DNA from: Acholeplasmataceae bacterium UBA6150
Lineage (GTDB): Bacteria; Bacillota_I; Bacilli_A; Acholeplasmatales; UBA5453
Reading direction: 5' to 3'
DNA: 64,000 bases
NCBI GenBank assembly: GCA_002423145.1
Contig: DIUU01000005.1
Span: 121,567-185,566, forward strand
The notes beneath the pieces were generated by a model. It had not been told where the DNA came from and searched no databases. It saw only the letters and a program-made list of their open reading frames with translations. Numbering within the stretch: the stretch's first letter is position 1; every line of letters starts with the position of its first letter. The position numbers and the translations under genes are program-made. Shown one piece after another: positions 10,001 through 17,630 of the stretch.

Positions 10001-10081
10001 CGCGGCGATGCGTGATAAATCTTTCAATCCCTGGAGTGGTTTCATCTCTAGGGGTTTAAAACGTTCTAAATAAGATTTCAT
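7031..10081 (-). CDS. Circularly permuted GH3 family beta-glucosidase
   Basis: This 1016-residue glycoside hydrolase family 3 protein has its domains in permuted order. The (alpha/beta)-sandwich domain (GIVLLKNDKDVLPL, HGGQEGGRAVADILTG, YPFGFGLSYTTF) and a fibronectin-III-like domain come first. The TIM-barrel catalytic domain (about 470-780) follows, with SDGPSGIR, LLGPGMNIHRHPLCGRN, TLKHLAANNQE and GIIMTDWW. The nucleophile is Asp at about residue 710. A C-terminal beta-rich extension follows. There is no signal peptide, so it probably acts on imported oligosaccharides. The start has an RBS (GAGGTG) and a TATAAT-like box upstream. The exact sugar specificity cannot be read from the sequence. 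Confidence 0.9.
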   Translation of the reverse strand: MKSYLERFKPLEMKPLQGLKDLSRIAATEGIVLLKNDKDVLPLQPGKINVFGRIQTNYYKSGTGSGGLVNVDYTTSIIEALLENPFVEVNKTLLNTYMTWENEHPFNAGSGMWASEPWSQVEMPLSDAILEQATTFSEVAIICIGRTAGEDRDNTLSKGSYYLTDLETEMIAKVSSQFKKVIVVLNVGNIVDLSFMDQYPISGLLYVWHGGQEGGRAVADILTGVFTPSGKLPDTIAYHIEDYPSHAHFGGHDENIYQEDIFVGYRYFETFKPEAVRYPFGFGLSYTTFDYHVKETAHPFEYEIDVKNTGLFGGKAVIQAYVTAPQGFLGKPSKVLVGFVKTALLKPGESDTVYISFDKYDFASYDETGITGYPSAYVLEKGFYHINLSTDVKTNIWSFEYEINETELIENCQEALRPIQSFDRMKAVLQAGKIVLAYEPVPLRTYKNKDRILENIPKEIQHTCLEKRTLMDVYQHKVSLDAFVSQLSLTELSELVRGEGMSSPKVTPGTASAFGGITDKLSAHGLPIACCSDGPSGIRMDSGMPSTSLPNGTLLASTFNTHLLESLYYLIGVEMLSYKIDILLGPGMNIHRHPLCGRNFEYFSEDPLLTGEMAKAIINGLQLAGAAGTLKHLAANNQEYRRFDADSVISERALREIYLKGFERAVKKAHAKAIMTSYNPINGIWAASNYDLNTVVVRKEWGFKGIIMTDWWAKMNDETSTGNKANTKAMIQAQNDLYMVVQDALNNSMNDNTLASFKDESLTKAEAQRVAKNICYYLIDSPTFRRQHKIEFKFKPPHYFVPLLEDIKVNGESLAGFDPLVGHYVIKTKNHFFVEAISAEKHQIVIKKNANTALIIVNNGLEQNTYLLTNVERTKRKESITEKVNMSKVITVNTAPWGKTPLDLTKPLYQNEGVHCQDNQVLMDKDALLSFGLDVQIYGKYIVELSISSDQSNLAQMPLSILLGDTVASTLTTNGTDGKTIHIATQIIIPQGKFLFSIKALRTGLSISRLELIRHQ

Positions 10082-10143
10082 AAAACACCTCTACTGAATA
10101 CATATATATTATAATGATATCGGTTTCCTTTTACCAGTAAAAA

Positions 10144-10164
10144 AAGGTTACAAAGCGTAACCTT
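10144..10164 (-). terminator. Terminator overlapping the M28 gene stop
   Basis: On the minus strand the 8-bp stem AAGGTTAC-GCTTT-GTAACCTT is followed by a T run. The stem includes the last codons and stop of the peptidase gene (stop at 10148-10150). Confidence 0.8.
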
Positions 10165-11794
10165 GGTTAGAAAGCTCTAAATGTAATTTAAATACCGGCA
10201 ATAAAACGGTTAAATGGATGAGCATCAAGGCGACCAAAATTGGGGTACCTCCCACAGTGAGTGCGAGGAAAAAGGAATATAGAATTGGCACGATGAGTAA
10301 AATCGAAACCAGTATCGTGATGCCATATAGGATGTGTTTAAGCCAGCGTTCCTTGCGGGTTGAAACATATAAAACCAAAGTGCCTAATAACGCTGGGATG
10401 AAAAATAAGAAGGATGCTCCAGATAGCGTAAACCCGGTTAATATCGCGATAAACAATTGAAATGCCACACCAAAAAATAGAAATGCACGCATTTTTTCAA
10501 TCGTATTTACCTTCACATGATAATAAGCATAACCTAAGCCAATGAGTGACATCATAAACAATAATGTGGGAATTTCGGAATGATTCATTCTCACATACGT
10601 GATTGAATAAGGGGTTCTACCGAACAACGCCATCAATTGGCCATACCCATAGCCCAAAATGATCATCACAAAGAACACCATAAAGAATCTCGATGTATAA
10701 TGCCAAATTTTAGCGGTTTCAATGGCTTTAAGTTTAATCAGAACAAACATCACAAAAATCAATAAAAACAACGTCAAAACATGCATGATTTGTGCAGCTG
10801 TTTCACTGTAAGCGATGAATACATTCGCGAATAAGGTAAAGAATACACTGTCTTGACTCGCTTTAAAGTAATGAACGTCGCCATATTGTTCATTCATAGC
10901 GAACACTTTTACCAATGGTTCAATTTGTTCACCATAGTGTTGAATGGATGATACACTAACTTCTTGATAATTATCTAACGGGGTATGATAATGCGATAAC
11001 CCTTCCAATACTGCGAAATTAATCCCGTGTTTTTCAATGGCGAGAAATTCCGTAAAATCGGTATAATTGGGCATCACTTGATAAACTGCGGTAGCCAAGC
11101 TGTAGGATACTGGTAAATTGGCTTTTCGATAAAACTCGATGATTTTTTGATTATTCGATGAGGTTTCAAACATATAGGCTGCGCCGCTTATGCCTCTGGC
11201 TTCAATGTTAATGATGAATCCAACCTTATCCATCAAGGCCGATTCTTGTGCCATCATTCTCGCACCGTATAATCCTGTTTCTTCAGCATCCGTAAATAAG
11301 AAATAGATGCTATTCTTTGGGTTTTGATCTTTATAAAGGTTCGCTATTTCAAGCATCGTACCAATTGCGTAACCATCATCAGCAGCCCCATAAGAACGAC
11401 CAAGTTCACCGAAACGTCCGATGTGACCTCTTGAATCATAGTGACCAACAAGCATGATACCCACTTCGGATTCTCCAGGAATGACTCCTAAAAGGTTTTT
11501 AATATCATAGGTAGTATTTTCACCCAGTTCTTCTTTGGTAAAGTTGTATTCAAATACATTCGATGACCCCAAATAATCTGTAAGTGTGTCTTTGATATAT
11601 ACACGAACAGTCTCATGAGCGATGGGATCGAACACAGAATGCGGTTCCCGTGAAATGACTTCGATGTGCTCTAAAGCACGAATGGCTGAGAATTGATTTT
11701 CAACGAGTTTAGGCTTGGGTGTATACAAAACAAATAAGCTTAAAAATAAGCTCAATGCAGTCACCAAGAGGGCGACATTTTTGATTAATTTCAT
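10148..11794 (-). CDS. Membrane-anchored M28 family zinc peptidase
   Basis: This 548-residue protein has an N-terminal membrane segment (about 5-24) and an extracytoplasmic M28 aminopeptidase domain (about 40-300). Visible metal-site signatures are GHYDSRGH, GAADDGYAIG, DAEETGLYG and SHYHTPLD. Six or more hydrophobic segments fill the C-terminal half. This layout (peptidase outside, multi-span tail) resembles bacterial relatives of ER metallopeptidase ERMP1. It probably trims peptides outside the cell. It has its own RBS (AGGAG) and a terminator at its stop codon. The substrate is unknown. Confidence 0.85.
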   Translation of the reverse strand: MKLIKNVALLVTALSLFLSLFVLYTPKPKLVENQFSAIRALEHIEVISREPHSVFDPIAHETVRVYIKDTLTDYLGSSNVFEYNFTKEELGENTTYDIKNLLGVIPGESEVGIMLVGHYDSRGHIGRFGELGRSYGAADDGYAIGTMLEIANLYKDQNPKNSIYFLFTDAEETGLYGARMMAQESALMDKVGFIINIEARGISGAAYMFETSSNNQKIIEFYRKANLPVSYSLATAVYQVMPNYTDFTEFLAIEKHGINFAVLEGLSHYHTPLDNYQEVSVSSIQHYGEQIEPLVKVFAMNEQYGDVHYFKASQDSVFFTLFANVFIAYSETAAQIMHVLTLFLLIFVMFVLIKLKAIETAKIWHYTSRFFMVFFVMIILGYGYGQLMALFGRTPYSITYVRMNHSEIPTLLFMMSLIGLGYAYYHVKVNTIEKMRAFLFFGVAFQLFIAILTGFTLSGASFLFFIPALLGTLVLYVSTRKERWLKHILYGITILVSILLIVPILYSFFLALTVGGTPILVALMLIHLTVLLPVFKLHLELSNQGYAL

Positions 11795-11888
11795 ATTTTT
11801 CTCCTATATACTTTGAATTTCAAAGTTACAAGTATTATGGTATCACTAATTGGATGGATAATCAATCTCAGAATCGATAAAAATAAAA

Positions 11889-11918
11889 CATGTGCCTAAG
11901 GGTGACCTTAAGCACATG
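11889..11918 (-). terminator. Terminator after the small Pro/Ala/Lys gene
   Basis: A near-perfect hairpin, CATGTGC-(C)TTAAGG stem around a GTGA/TCAC loop, is followed on the minus strand by TTTTATTTTT. It lies 35 bases after the 40-codon gene and supports that gene being a real transcription unit. Confidence 0.85.
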
Positions 11919-11952
11919 ACTTGTCGTTATTTTGGACAATGTTTTTACCTAA

Positions 11953-12075
11953 TTATTTTTTAGGTGCTGGTTTAGCTGATGAAGGTTTAGCTGGTTGTAC
12001 TGCTGGTTTAGCTACTGGTTTAGCTGGTTGAGCTGCAGGTTTAACTGGTTGTGGTGCTGGTTTCTTAGCTTGCAT
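11953..12075 (-). CDS. 40-residue Pro/Ala/Lys-rich peptide
   Basis: This short gene encodes MQAKKPAPQP followed by several degenerate KPA / QPAK units and ending in KPAPKK. It is highly basic, has no hydrophobic segment and is probably unstructured. The start is supported by a strong RBS (GAAGGGGGTGA) seven bases upstream, and the end by a terminator 35 bases downstream. The composition resembles the Ala/Pro/Lys-rich tails of ribosomal and nucleoid-associated proteins, so nucleic-acid binding is a guess. I do not recognise a family. Simple-repeat composition could also produce a chance frame, but the RBS and terminator argue against that. Confidence 0.65.
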   Translation of the reverse strand: MQAKKPAPQPVKPAAQPAKPVAKPAVQPAKPSSAKPAPKK

Positions 12076-12319
12076 GTGTGGTCACCCCCTTCGTTTTTAA
12101 AGTCGTTCTTATACGTCAAACGGTCCCATGACCATGGATAATCGCACCGATTAAATCTATCCAGTAAAAATCACTTTTTAGATCATAATTATCGCTCGAA
12201 ATGGGGTACCTTTGGTTATCATTTGGTATCTAGCCTCATTATACTCTAAGCCCTATAAAAGTAAAGAGATTTCATTCGATTTTTATGGTTTATTAAAGTA
12301 TTTTGAAAAAGAAAAAAAA
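12076..12319. other. Intergenic region, leader of the small peptide gene
   Basis: About 240 bases without a gene. It holds the leader of the Pro/Ala/Lys peptide, including a small GGTCATGGGACC hairpin. I see no riboswitch class that I recognise, and no other coding signal. Confidence 0.4.
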
Positions 12320-12347
12320 GCCTGCTTCTTTTTTAGAGAAAACAGGC
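12320..12347 (-). terminator. Terminator after the antiporter gene
   Basis: On the minus strand GCCTG pairs with CAGGC around an A/T-rich loop and is followed by eight T's. It begins 11 bases after the antiporter stop. Confidence 0.75.
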
Positions 12348-12357
12348 ATAATTTGCA

Positions 12358-13527
12358 TTATTCAACGGTGTCCAACCACTTATTTTGTGTGAAATCGATG
12401 AGGAACGCGCCGATCGGTGCAGTGATTAAAATCGCGATAACAGCGACAGCCAATATTTCAGTGCCATGGGTTAAACCCAAGGCCAGTGGGATGGCACCAA
12501 TCGAAGCTTGAACGGTGGCTTTAGGGATGTAAGATACCATAATGAACAATCGTTCTTTAAATCGTGTATTGGATTGAACCGTACACAACCATACCCCGAT
12601 TTGTCTAAATACCATCACAAAGCCAATGAGCCCTAAACTGATGAATCCAATCGTGGGGATAACCGAGATATCGATGGCAGTACCGACCAAAACAAACAAC
12701 AACATTTCAGCGAAAACCCAAATTTTTTCATATTTTTTTAACAATCGATTGGATAACACTGGATAATCTTGATAAATCATCATCGCCAGTGCGATGATAC
12801 TCAATAATCCAGAATAATGGAGTGGTCCTTCTAGAGATAACAACACCAACGCTATCCCGATGATGATCAATACTTTGATGGTGTCTCGGATATGGACTTT
12901 TTTAAAGAAATATACCAAACCTTTCCCCAGTAAAATCCCATAAATCACACCTAGAATGATTTCAATCGGTAACCAGATAACATCACTGATTTGAAATACC
13001 CCGGTTTGTTTAAATGCGAGAGCGATGGTAAATAACAGGATCACATAGATATCATCCGCTGAAGCGCCAGCCATAATCATGTCTGGAATTCCCCGTGCTT
13101 GACCCCGTTTGTTTTCGATTAAATGAATCATACGCGGGACAATCACAGCGGGTGATACAGCCGCTAAGATGGTTCCAAGTAAAAAGCCATCAATCCATGC
13201 CCATCCTAAAAAATAAGTGGTAAATAACAGTGTTCCGATGATTTCAAAGGTCGCTGGTAAAAAAGTCAATAAAATCGCGATTCTCCCTTGAGATAGAATC
13301 TTTTTAATGTCTAAAGATAATCCTGCACGTAAAAGAATAATGACCAATGCGATGGTTCGTAAATCGGCAGAAATACCCAACAATGAATCATCCATCAAAT
13401 CGAGCACAAATGGCCCTAAAACCATACCTGTGATAATAAACCCAACGAGGCTCGGGATACGCATCTTTTTAAACAATCCTGCCAATACTAAGCCTAATAA
13501 TAAAATCAAACCTAAGGATAATAACAT
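12358..13527 (-). CDS. Cation/proton antiporter of the CPA (Na+/H+ exchanger) family, fluoride-riboswitch controlled
   Basis: This protein of about 389 residues has 11-13 hydrophobic segments and matches the monovalent cation:proton antiporter fold. Visible pieces are an N-terminal LVGFIITGMVLGPF and a central GASADDIYVILLF, where the paired Asp is where CPA-family ion-binding acids sit. I chose the ATG at 13527 because GGAGGT lies just upstream; the TTG 12 bases earlier overlaps that RBS. The leader is a fluoride riboswitch, and CPA antiporters are a known class of fluoride-responsive genes. A role in coping with fluoride or HF-driven acid stress is therefore likely. The terminator at 12320 ends the unit. 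Confidence 0.88.
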   Translation of the reverse strand: MLLSLGLILLLGLVLAGLFKKMRIPSLVGFIITGMVLGPFVLDLMDDSLLGISADLRTIALVIILLRAGLSLDIKKILSQGRIAILLTFLPATFEIIGTLLFTTYFLGWAWIDGFLLGTILAAVSPAVIVPRMIHLIENKRGQARGIPDMIMAGASADDIYVILLFTIALAFKQTGVFQISDVIWLPIEIILGVIYGILLGKGLVYFFKKVHIRDTIKVLIIIGIALVLLSLEGPLHYSGLLSIIALAMMIYQDYPVLSNRLLKKYEKIWVFAEMLLFVLVGTAIDISVIPTIGFISLGLIGFVMVFRQIGVWLCTVQSNTRFKERLFIMVSYIPKATVQASIGAIPLALGLTHGTEILAVAVIAILITAPIGAFLIDFTQNKWLDTVE

Positions 13528-13548
13528 AGTAACCTCCAAAAAAAGAAA

Positions 13549-13640
13549 ACTTCCACAACCAAAAAAGTTGTAGAAGTCATTAGCTTACGCGGTTTAAGTC
13601 ATCGGACTAGGGGAGTACTTCATTCCCATTAATAGGATAA
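13549..13640 (-). promoter_or_regulatory. Fluoride riboswitch (crcB motif) with terminator
   Basis: On the minus strand the leader reads GGGAATGAAGTACTCCC, then AACCGCGTAAGCTAATGAC, then TTCTAC. This matches the fluoride aptamer (GG-N-GAUG...CUCCC, AACCGC, UGAUGACUYCUAC). It is followed at once by the terminator hairpin ACTTCTACAAC / GGTTGTGGAAGT (13549-13577) with a T-rich tail. The terminator 5' arm shares the aptamer's 3' end, so fluoride binding should prevent termination. The antiporter ATG lies 22 bases further on. Confidence 0.88.
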
Positions 13641-13694
13641 ACCACAGACATAAAAATGTCAATCTGATTAAGTCTCACAGAACGAATCCATTGA

Positions 13695-15050
13695 TTATGG
13701 GATGGTCACAGTGATTGTAAATGGTAAAGGGGTTCCTAAAATCGCATCTGTAGACATATAAACCCATTGGACTGAATTACTTTGTATTAATGAGATGTCC
13801 TCCCAACTCAAAATACTTGAGATGTAATAGGGATTCCCATTGTCTTGGTAAATGAGTCTCAAAGCACTACTGCCATGAATTGAAATGGTTGTCCCCACAG
13901 GTAAATCAAATCGTAGTGTTAATATGTCAAATATATCTGTAAATTCATAGGTATATTCACCACTCGAATGGATGATCAAATCAGGTTGTGTTAAATCCAA
14001 TAGTGTTTTATCGAGTGATTTGATTTCGACCACATAGGGATTTAACGAACTTTCATATTCAACCAGCAGATCATAATAACCCGCTTGTGCTATGGTGAAT
14101 AATCGATTAAGAGGCATTGGTACATTCGTATACATTGGAAAAGTGGCTAAACTTTGATAGGAATTATCGGTCGGTAAAATACTGAATTTAGACAGTTGAC
14201 TGGATTGCTCATCGTTCACATAAATGGCATAGTTACCAGGTTCTAAATATAATTGATACTTACCAAAGGGATTTTGATGACCTTTATAAATAATCGGTTT
14301 TGAAGCATCCACCAATACAGGTTTCGTTAAGTTGGGTAAAGGATAAAATGCTGTTTCATCATTTACATCCAACAACTCAAATGGTTGAGTTGAAATATCG
14401 TTATGATAATCATATTCGATGGTTATATTGTTGTGTGTAAATTCAAATGATAATGCATATTGAACCGTATCCTCACCAAAAATCACTGTAAGTCTAGTTT
14501 GAATTTGATTTTCCGTTTTTTTGGTAGGCATCCATATGTAGAGCGCATCATAGAATTGTTCAAGTTCAGAATCTAGAAAGAAGTTTTCTAAAACCCCCTT
14601 GAGAATATAGGTATGATTGCCCTTTTTTTGAATGGTTAGATGCTTGGTATCAATTTCCAATCCCCCCATCATATCGGCTGGATTATCGATTTCCGTATAA
14701 AAAAACTTGTTTTGATATTGGTTATAAGGATTATATTCAAAAGTTCTTTTAATTCCTTCATGTTGTGTTTGAATCCAATTTTTATTGTCTTCACTATAGT
14801 GGACGTAATACGGTGATTTTTGATATTCTACCGATGCAATTTGGGTTGTCGTGTCCACTTTGGTTTGGTTCGATATTGGATTGTATTGTGATATCTTTAA
14901 TTCATTGGATATTTCCATATTAAACTGATTGGCATTGGACTCGAATGCATCCAGTTTGTCTTGAAACTCTTTGCCATAGAGTCCCAGTGAAATCATTGAA
15001 CACCCCGTCAAAAAAAACGACATTAAAACAATACCGATCATTTTTTTCAT
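13695..15050 (-). CDS. Lipoprotein of unknown function
   Basis: This lipoprotein of about 451 residues starts MKKMIGIVLMSFFLTGCS, a clear type II signal with the lipobox cysteine at about residue 17. I chose the ATG at 15050 for its GAGGTG RBS and because the signal peptide begins there; an upstream in-frame start would add 32 unlikely residues. The mature part is rich in Tyr, Asn and Thr with many beta-prone stretches and no motif I recognise. It appears to be a single-gene unit, since the gap to the antiporter leader contains no coding signal. Confidence 0.75.
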   Translation of the reverse strand: MKKMIGIVLMSFFLTGCSMISLGLYGKEFQDKLDAFESNANQFNMEISNELKISQYNPISNQTKVDTTTQIASVEYQKSPYYVHYSEDNKNWIQTQHEGIKRTFEYNPYNQYQNKFFYTEIDNPADMMGGLEIDTKHLTIQKKGNHTYILKGVLENFFLDSELEQFYDALYIWMPTKKTENQIQTRLTVIFGEDTVQYALSFEFTHNNITIEYDYHNDISTQPFELLDVNDETAFYPLPNLTKPVLVDASKPIIYKGHQNPFGKYQLYLEPGNYAIYVNDEQSSQLSKFSILPTDNSYQSLATFPMYTNVPMPLNRLFTIAQAGYYDLLVEYESSLNPYVVEIKSLDKTLLDLTQPDLIIHSSGEYTYEFTDIFDILTLRFDLPVGTTISIHGSSALRLIYQDNGNPYYISSILSWEDISLIQSNSVQWVYMSTDAILGTPLPFTITVTIP

Positions 15051-15128
15051 AAAAAAACACCTCATTAGTGGAATTATTATATTTATTATACCATGTATTT
15101 TTATCATTTTACACACGAAAATAAAAAA

Positions 15129-15150
15129 ACAGATGCGATTAGTCATCTGT
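15129..15150 (-). terminator. Terminator after yerC
   Basis: Minus-strand hairpin ACAGATG-ACTAATCG-CATCTGT followed by TTTTTTTAT, beginning 13 bases after the yerC stop. Confidence 0.8.
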
Positions 15151-15162
15151 CTTATGTGGTAC

Positions 15163-15450
15163 TTATTTTATATTTTTCTTAATTAAAACCCGTGCGTAAC
15201 CACCTGTACCATAACGTACACAAGTAGAAACACGGCTTAAAGTCGTCGAACTGATGTGGGTCTCTTGAATAATTTGTTCATACGTTTTCCCTTGTAAAAG
15301 CAGATTCGCTGCGTAGAGGCGTTGTGCCATGGTATCGACTTCTTTTATGGTACATAAATCTTCAAAAAAAGCATAGGCTTCTTCTAGTGTTTCGATTTTA
15401 AGAATCGTCTCAAGTAACGCTTCATTCAGTGGGTTTTTCAATTTTGACAT
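15163..15450 (-). CDS. yerC: YerC/YecD-type TrpR-like DNA-binding protein
   Basis: This 95-residue protein belongs to the TrpR/YerC/YecD family. An all-helical body contains the HTH region YEQIIQETHISSTTLSRVST, followed by VRYGTGGYARVL, typical of the family. YerC proteins are small regulators of unknown target with a Trp-repressor fold. It has a good RBS (CGAGGTC) and its own terminator. The window also contains a Trp T-box and trpB, but they are 21 kb away, so no link is shown. Confidence 0.88.
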   Translation of the reverse strand: MSKLKNPLNEALLETILKIETLEEAYAFFEDLCTIKEVDTMAQRLYAANLLLQGKTYEQIIQETHISSTTLSRVSTCVRYGTGGYARVLIKKNIK

Positions 15451-15714
15451 GGGTAGACCTCGCTTTTGAAATCATCAAAAATGATATGATAAATATCCAT
15501 ATTTTCAATGTTTTCACTAAAAATAATACTCGAATTACACATAAAAAGCAATCATCACGTCATTATTTTTAAATTACTCATTTTGTGTAGATCCATCGTG
15601 ATTGATATAGATTCATTTTTTTATTCTCTGGTGGTATGAATATAACCTAGTTCTTCACCCTAAATCATTCGATTCTTGATCTGAATGAGTTATGATAATC
15701 TGTTTGAAAAAAAA
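15451..15714. other. Intergenic region between yerC and msrB
   Basis: About 260 AT-rich bases between the msrB terminator and yerC. They should contain the yerC promoter. I see no coding signal, structured RNA or repeat. Confidence 0.4.
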
Positions 15715-15730
15715 GTCAACCGCGGTTGAC
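15715..15730 (-). terminator. Terminator after msrB
   Basis: Perfect inverted repeat GTCAACCGCGGTTGAC followed on the minus strand by eight T's, 12 bases after the msrB stop. Confidence 0.85.
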
Positions 15731-15741
15731 TGTATTACTCA

Positions 15742-16167
15742 TTATTCAAAGTATTTCTTGTATTCTCCATACCCTTGTGCCTCTAAGTCTTCGACTGGAA
15801 TGAAGCGTAAGGACGCTGAATTGATACAATATCTTAATCCACCTAGTGCTCTTGGTCCATCATCAAACACATGACCCAAATGGCTATCCGCTTCTTTGCT
15901 TCTAATTTCAATGCGAAACATCCCATGGGTATGGTCTTTCTTTTCAACGACCAACTTTGGGTCTAGTGGTTTAGCGAAACTTGGCCATCCACACCCGGAA
16001 TCAAATTTATCGAGTGATGTAAATAACGGGGTTCCGTCGACCACGTCGACATATAAACCCTTTTTTTCATTGTGCCAATAAGGGTTGTGAAATGGGGGTT
16101 CTGTCGCATTCTCTTGGGTAACCTTGTATTGAATTTCAGACAAATGTTTCAAATCTTTTGGTTTCAT
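15742..16167 (-). CDS. msrB: Peptide methionine-(R)-S-oxide reductase MsrB
   Basis: This 141-residue enzyme reduces the R-epimer of methionine sulfoxide in oxidised proteins. Signatures are [21 protein letters not shown] and [12 protein letters not shown], with the catalytic Cys at 114 and a second Cys at 59 that can resolve the disulfide. The two CxxC zinc motifs of many MsrB proteins are absent. It is a single gene with RBS GAGGTG and a terminator. No msrA is next to it. Confidence 0.95.
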   Translation of the reverse strand: MKPKDLKHLSEIQYKVTQENATEPPFHNPYWHNEKKGLYVDVVDGTPLFTSLDKFDSGCGWPSFAKPLDPKLVVEKKDHTHGMFRIEIRSKEADSHLGHVFDDGPRALGGLRYCINSASLRFIPVEDLEAQGYGEYKKYFE

Positions 16168-16228
16168 CTTAACACCTCATTTGTATTGTATCAAAAGTCA
16201 TCCACTATTCAAAATTGGATGCACCCAG

Positions 16229-16537
16229 TTAGGGGTTCATCCATATACCTTCTTGTATGATCAATGGATGGATCGATATGATGGCATTTTCATCAATGGG
16301 TCCATAAATATGGGGGAAAAACAATTGGTTGTTATTTTTGTCTTCATATTTTACAATCGAACTCAGTTTTGATTCATCGATATATACTAAAACCAAATCA
16401 TTACGATCTTTTAATTTGGGAATGACTAAATGAAATAAGTCTATCGTAGACGCGTGGATGAAAGGATTTTGTTTTAATATTGAACTTCCAATCGGTCTTT
16501 CATCGAGATCTTTTTGGGTTAAAGTGACAATAATCAT
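16229..16537 (-). CDS. DUF952 family protein
   Basis: This protein of about 102 residues has the DUF952 pattern: PFIHASTIDLF near residue 30, LVLVYIDESKL, FPHIYGPID, and a C-terminal aromatic/Gly ending. The true start is the ATG at 16537 because it overlaps the upstream stop as ATGA (16534-16537), showing translational coupling with the DUF2087 gene. Biochemical function is not established for the family. Confidence 0.75.
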   Translation of the reverse strand: MIIVTLTQKDLDERPIGSSILKQNPFIHASTIDLFHLVIPKLKDRNDLVLVYIDESKLSSIVKYEDKNNNQLFFPHIYGPIDENAIISIHPLIIQEGIWMNP

Positions 16538-16818
16538 CGATTCACCCAATAAGCACTGCCATCATCTTTACGCTTTAATAAGCCTAAATCGACTAAATAG
16601 CGTCGAATCATGACAAAATCAGAATAAATCGGTTTTAATATTTCATTGAGGGTCTTTTCAGAATAGATCACTTCAGGATCCACCACTTTGATAATAAATA
16701 ACAATACCCCGTGTTGTTTCTTTTGTTTTGAAGGAAATTGTTTTAGTATGAGTTCATCGCCTTTTTCAAAGTACTGTTCATAAATCTCTAACAATTCCAT
16801 TTCGGATAATTGTTGCAT
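16534..16818 (-). CDS. DUF2087 family protein
   Basis: This 94-residue basic protein has the DUF2087 layout: LKQFPSKQKKQHGVLLFI near residue 25, YSEKTLNEILKPIYSDF, then IRRYLVDLGLLKR and SAYW at the end. It looks like a winged-helix-type domain and such proteins are often treated as putative regulators. It precedes the DUF952 gene with a 4-base overlap, so the two are co-translated. Strong RBS (AGGTGG). Confidence 0.8.
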   Translation of the reverse strand: MQQLSEMELLEIYEQYFEKGDELILKQFPSKQKKQHGVLLFIIKVVDPEVIYSEKTLNEILKPIYSDFVMIRRYLVDLGLLKRKDDGSAYWVNR

Positions 16819-16862
16819 AAAACCACCACCTATAGTTTCATTCTATCATTTAAGAAAAAAAA

Positions 16863-16886
16863 TGAAACAGGCAATTGCCTATTTCA
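16863..16886 (-). terminator. Terminator at the end of the DUF2892 gene
   Basis: Minus-strand stem TGAAATAGGC-AATT-GCCTGTTTCA followed by TTTTTTTTC. It overlaps the stop codon of the gene ending at 16884. Confidence 0.8.
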
Positions 16887-17102
16887 CTTCTTTTCTAGTT
16901 TGCAAGTATTGATGCCAAATAATGTGTATAGGCCACAGAAGCTAAATAGTGCTGTCAGTGTTAATACGGCAGCGAACACAAATAGTGCAATCGATAACCC
17001 CATCATTTGGTTGAATAGTAATGCGCCGACAACGACGAGTACTGCGGATAATACATAACGAATCAATTTGTCGGTTGAACCAACGTTCTTATTAATTTTC
17101 AT
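16884..17102 (-). CDS. DUF2892 small membrane protein
   Basis: This 72-residue protein starts KINKNVGSTDKLIRY, typical of DUF2892 (YgaP C-terminal-like) proteins. Two hydrophobic helices (about 17-32 and 36-54) follow and then a CGLYTLFGINTC end with two cysteines. In rhodanese fusions this domain is a membrane anchor; here it stands alone. RBS GGAGG. No partner is evident. Confidence 0.85.
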   Translation of the reverse strand: MKINKNVGSTDKLIRYVLSAVLVVVGALLFNQMMGLSIALFVFAAVLTLTALFSFCGLYTLFGINTCKLEKK

Positions 17103-17150
17103 TTTTGATTACCTCCATACCATCATTTTAAACCCGATGAATGGAAATAC

Positions 17151-17630
17151 CTATGAATTTGCTTGTAAATGGATTTGTTTCTTTTGTTTCGTATTGGTAA
17201 GTAATCCAATCAATCCCGTGATACAAAGCAATAACCCATGAAATCCAATCCAAAACGGATTGAGTTCACCTTCAAATAGTATGCCCCTGATGTCTATTAC
17301 AAATTGATAGAAAAAATATATGCCTACCAATAAATTGAAATATTTGTGAAGCTTTAAGATAAATCTAAAGTGATCATCGTCTAAATACAAAAAGTATTGA
17401 GGTGTCGCAATCACATAGATGACGATTGGTATAAAGAGCATAACAATAATAAAAACTGCTATCATTTTTGAAAATGCGAAAACACTCCAAATAAGCATCG
17501 ATGCGATATTATCTTCTAAAATATGTAATGGAATGAGGATAAATGCGATGCACAACAAGGCGACGACAATCATAATAAAAGACACGATTGCGCTCAATAT
17601 ACCCAATAGTAAACTTGTTAATTTGCTCAT
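17151..17630 (-). CDS. Four-span membrane protein, paralogue of the upstream gene
   Basis: This 159-residue protein has four hydrophobic segments and no catalytic motif. It shares layout and local sequence with the preceding gene (MSKLTSLLLGILS versus MKKQTSLILGILSF at the N-terminus, and PQYFLYLDDDH versus PHYFLYVKDKH in the middle), so the two are tandem duplicates. The start overlaps the upstream stop as ATGA. Function unknown. Confidence 0.7.
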   Translation of the reverse strand: MSKLTSLLLGILSAIVSFIMIVVALLCIAFILIPLHILEDNIASMLIWSVFAFSKMIAVFIIVMLFIPIVIYVIATPQYFLYLDDDHFRFILKLHKYFNLLVGIYFFYQFVIDIRGILFEGELNPFWIGFHGLLLCITGLIGLLTNTKQKKQIHLQANS

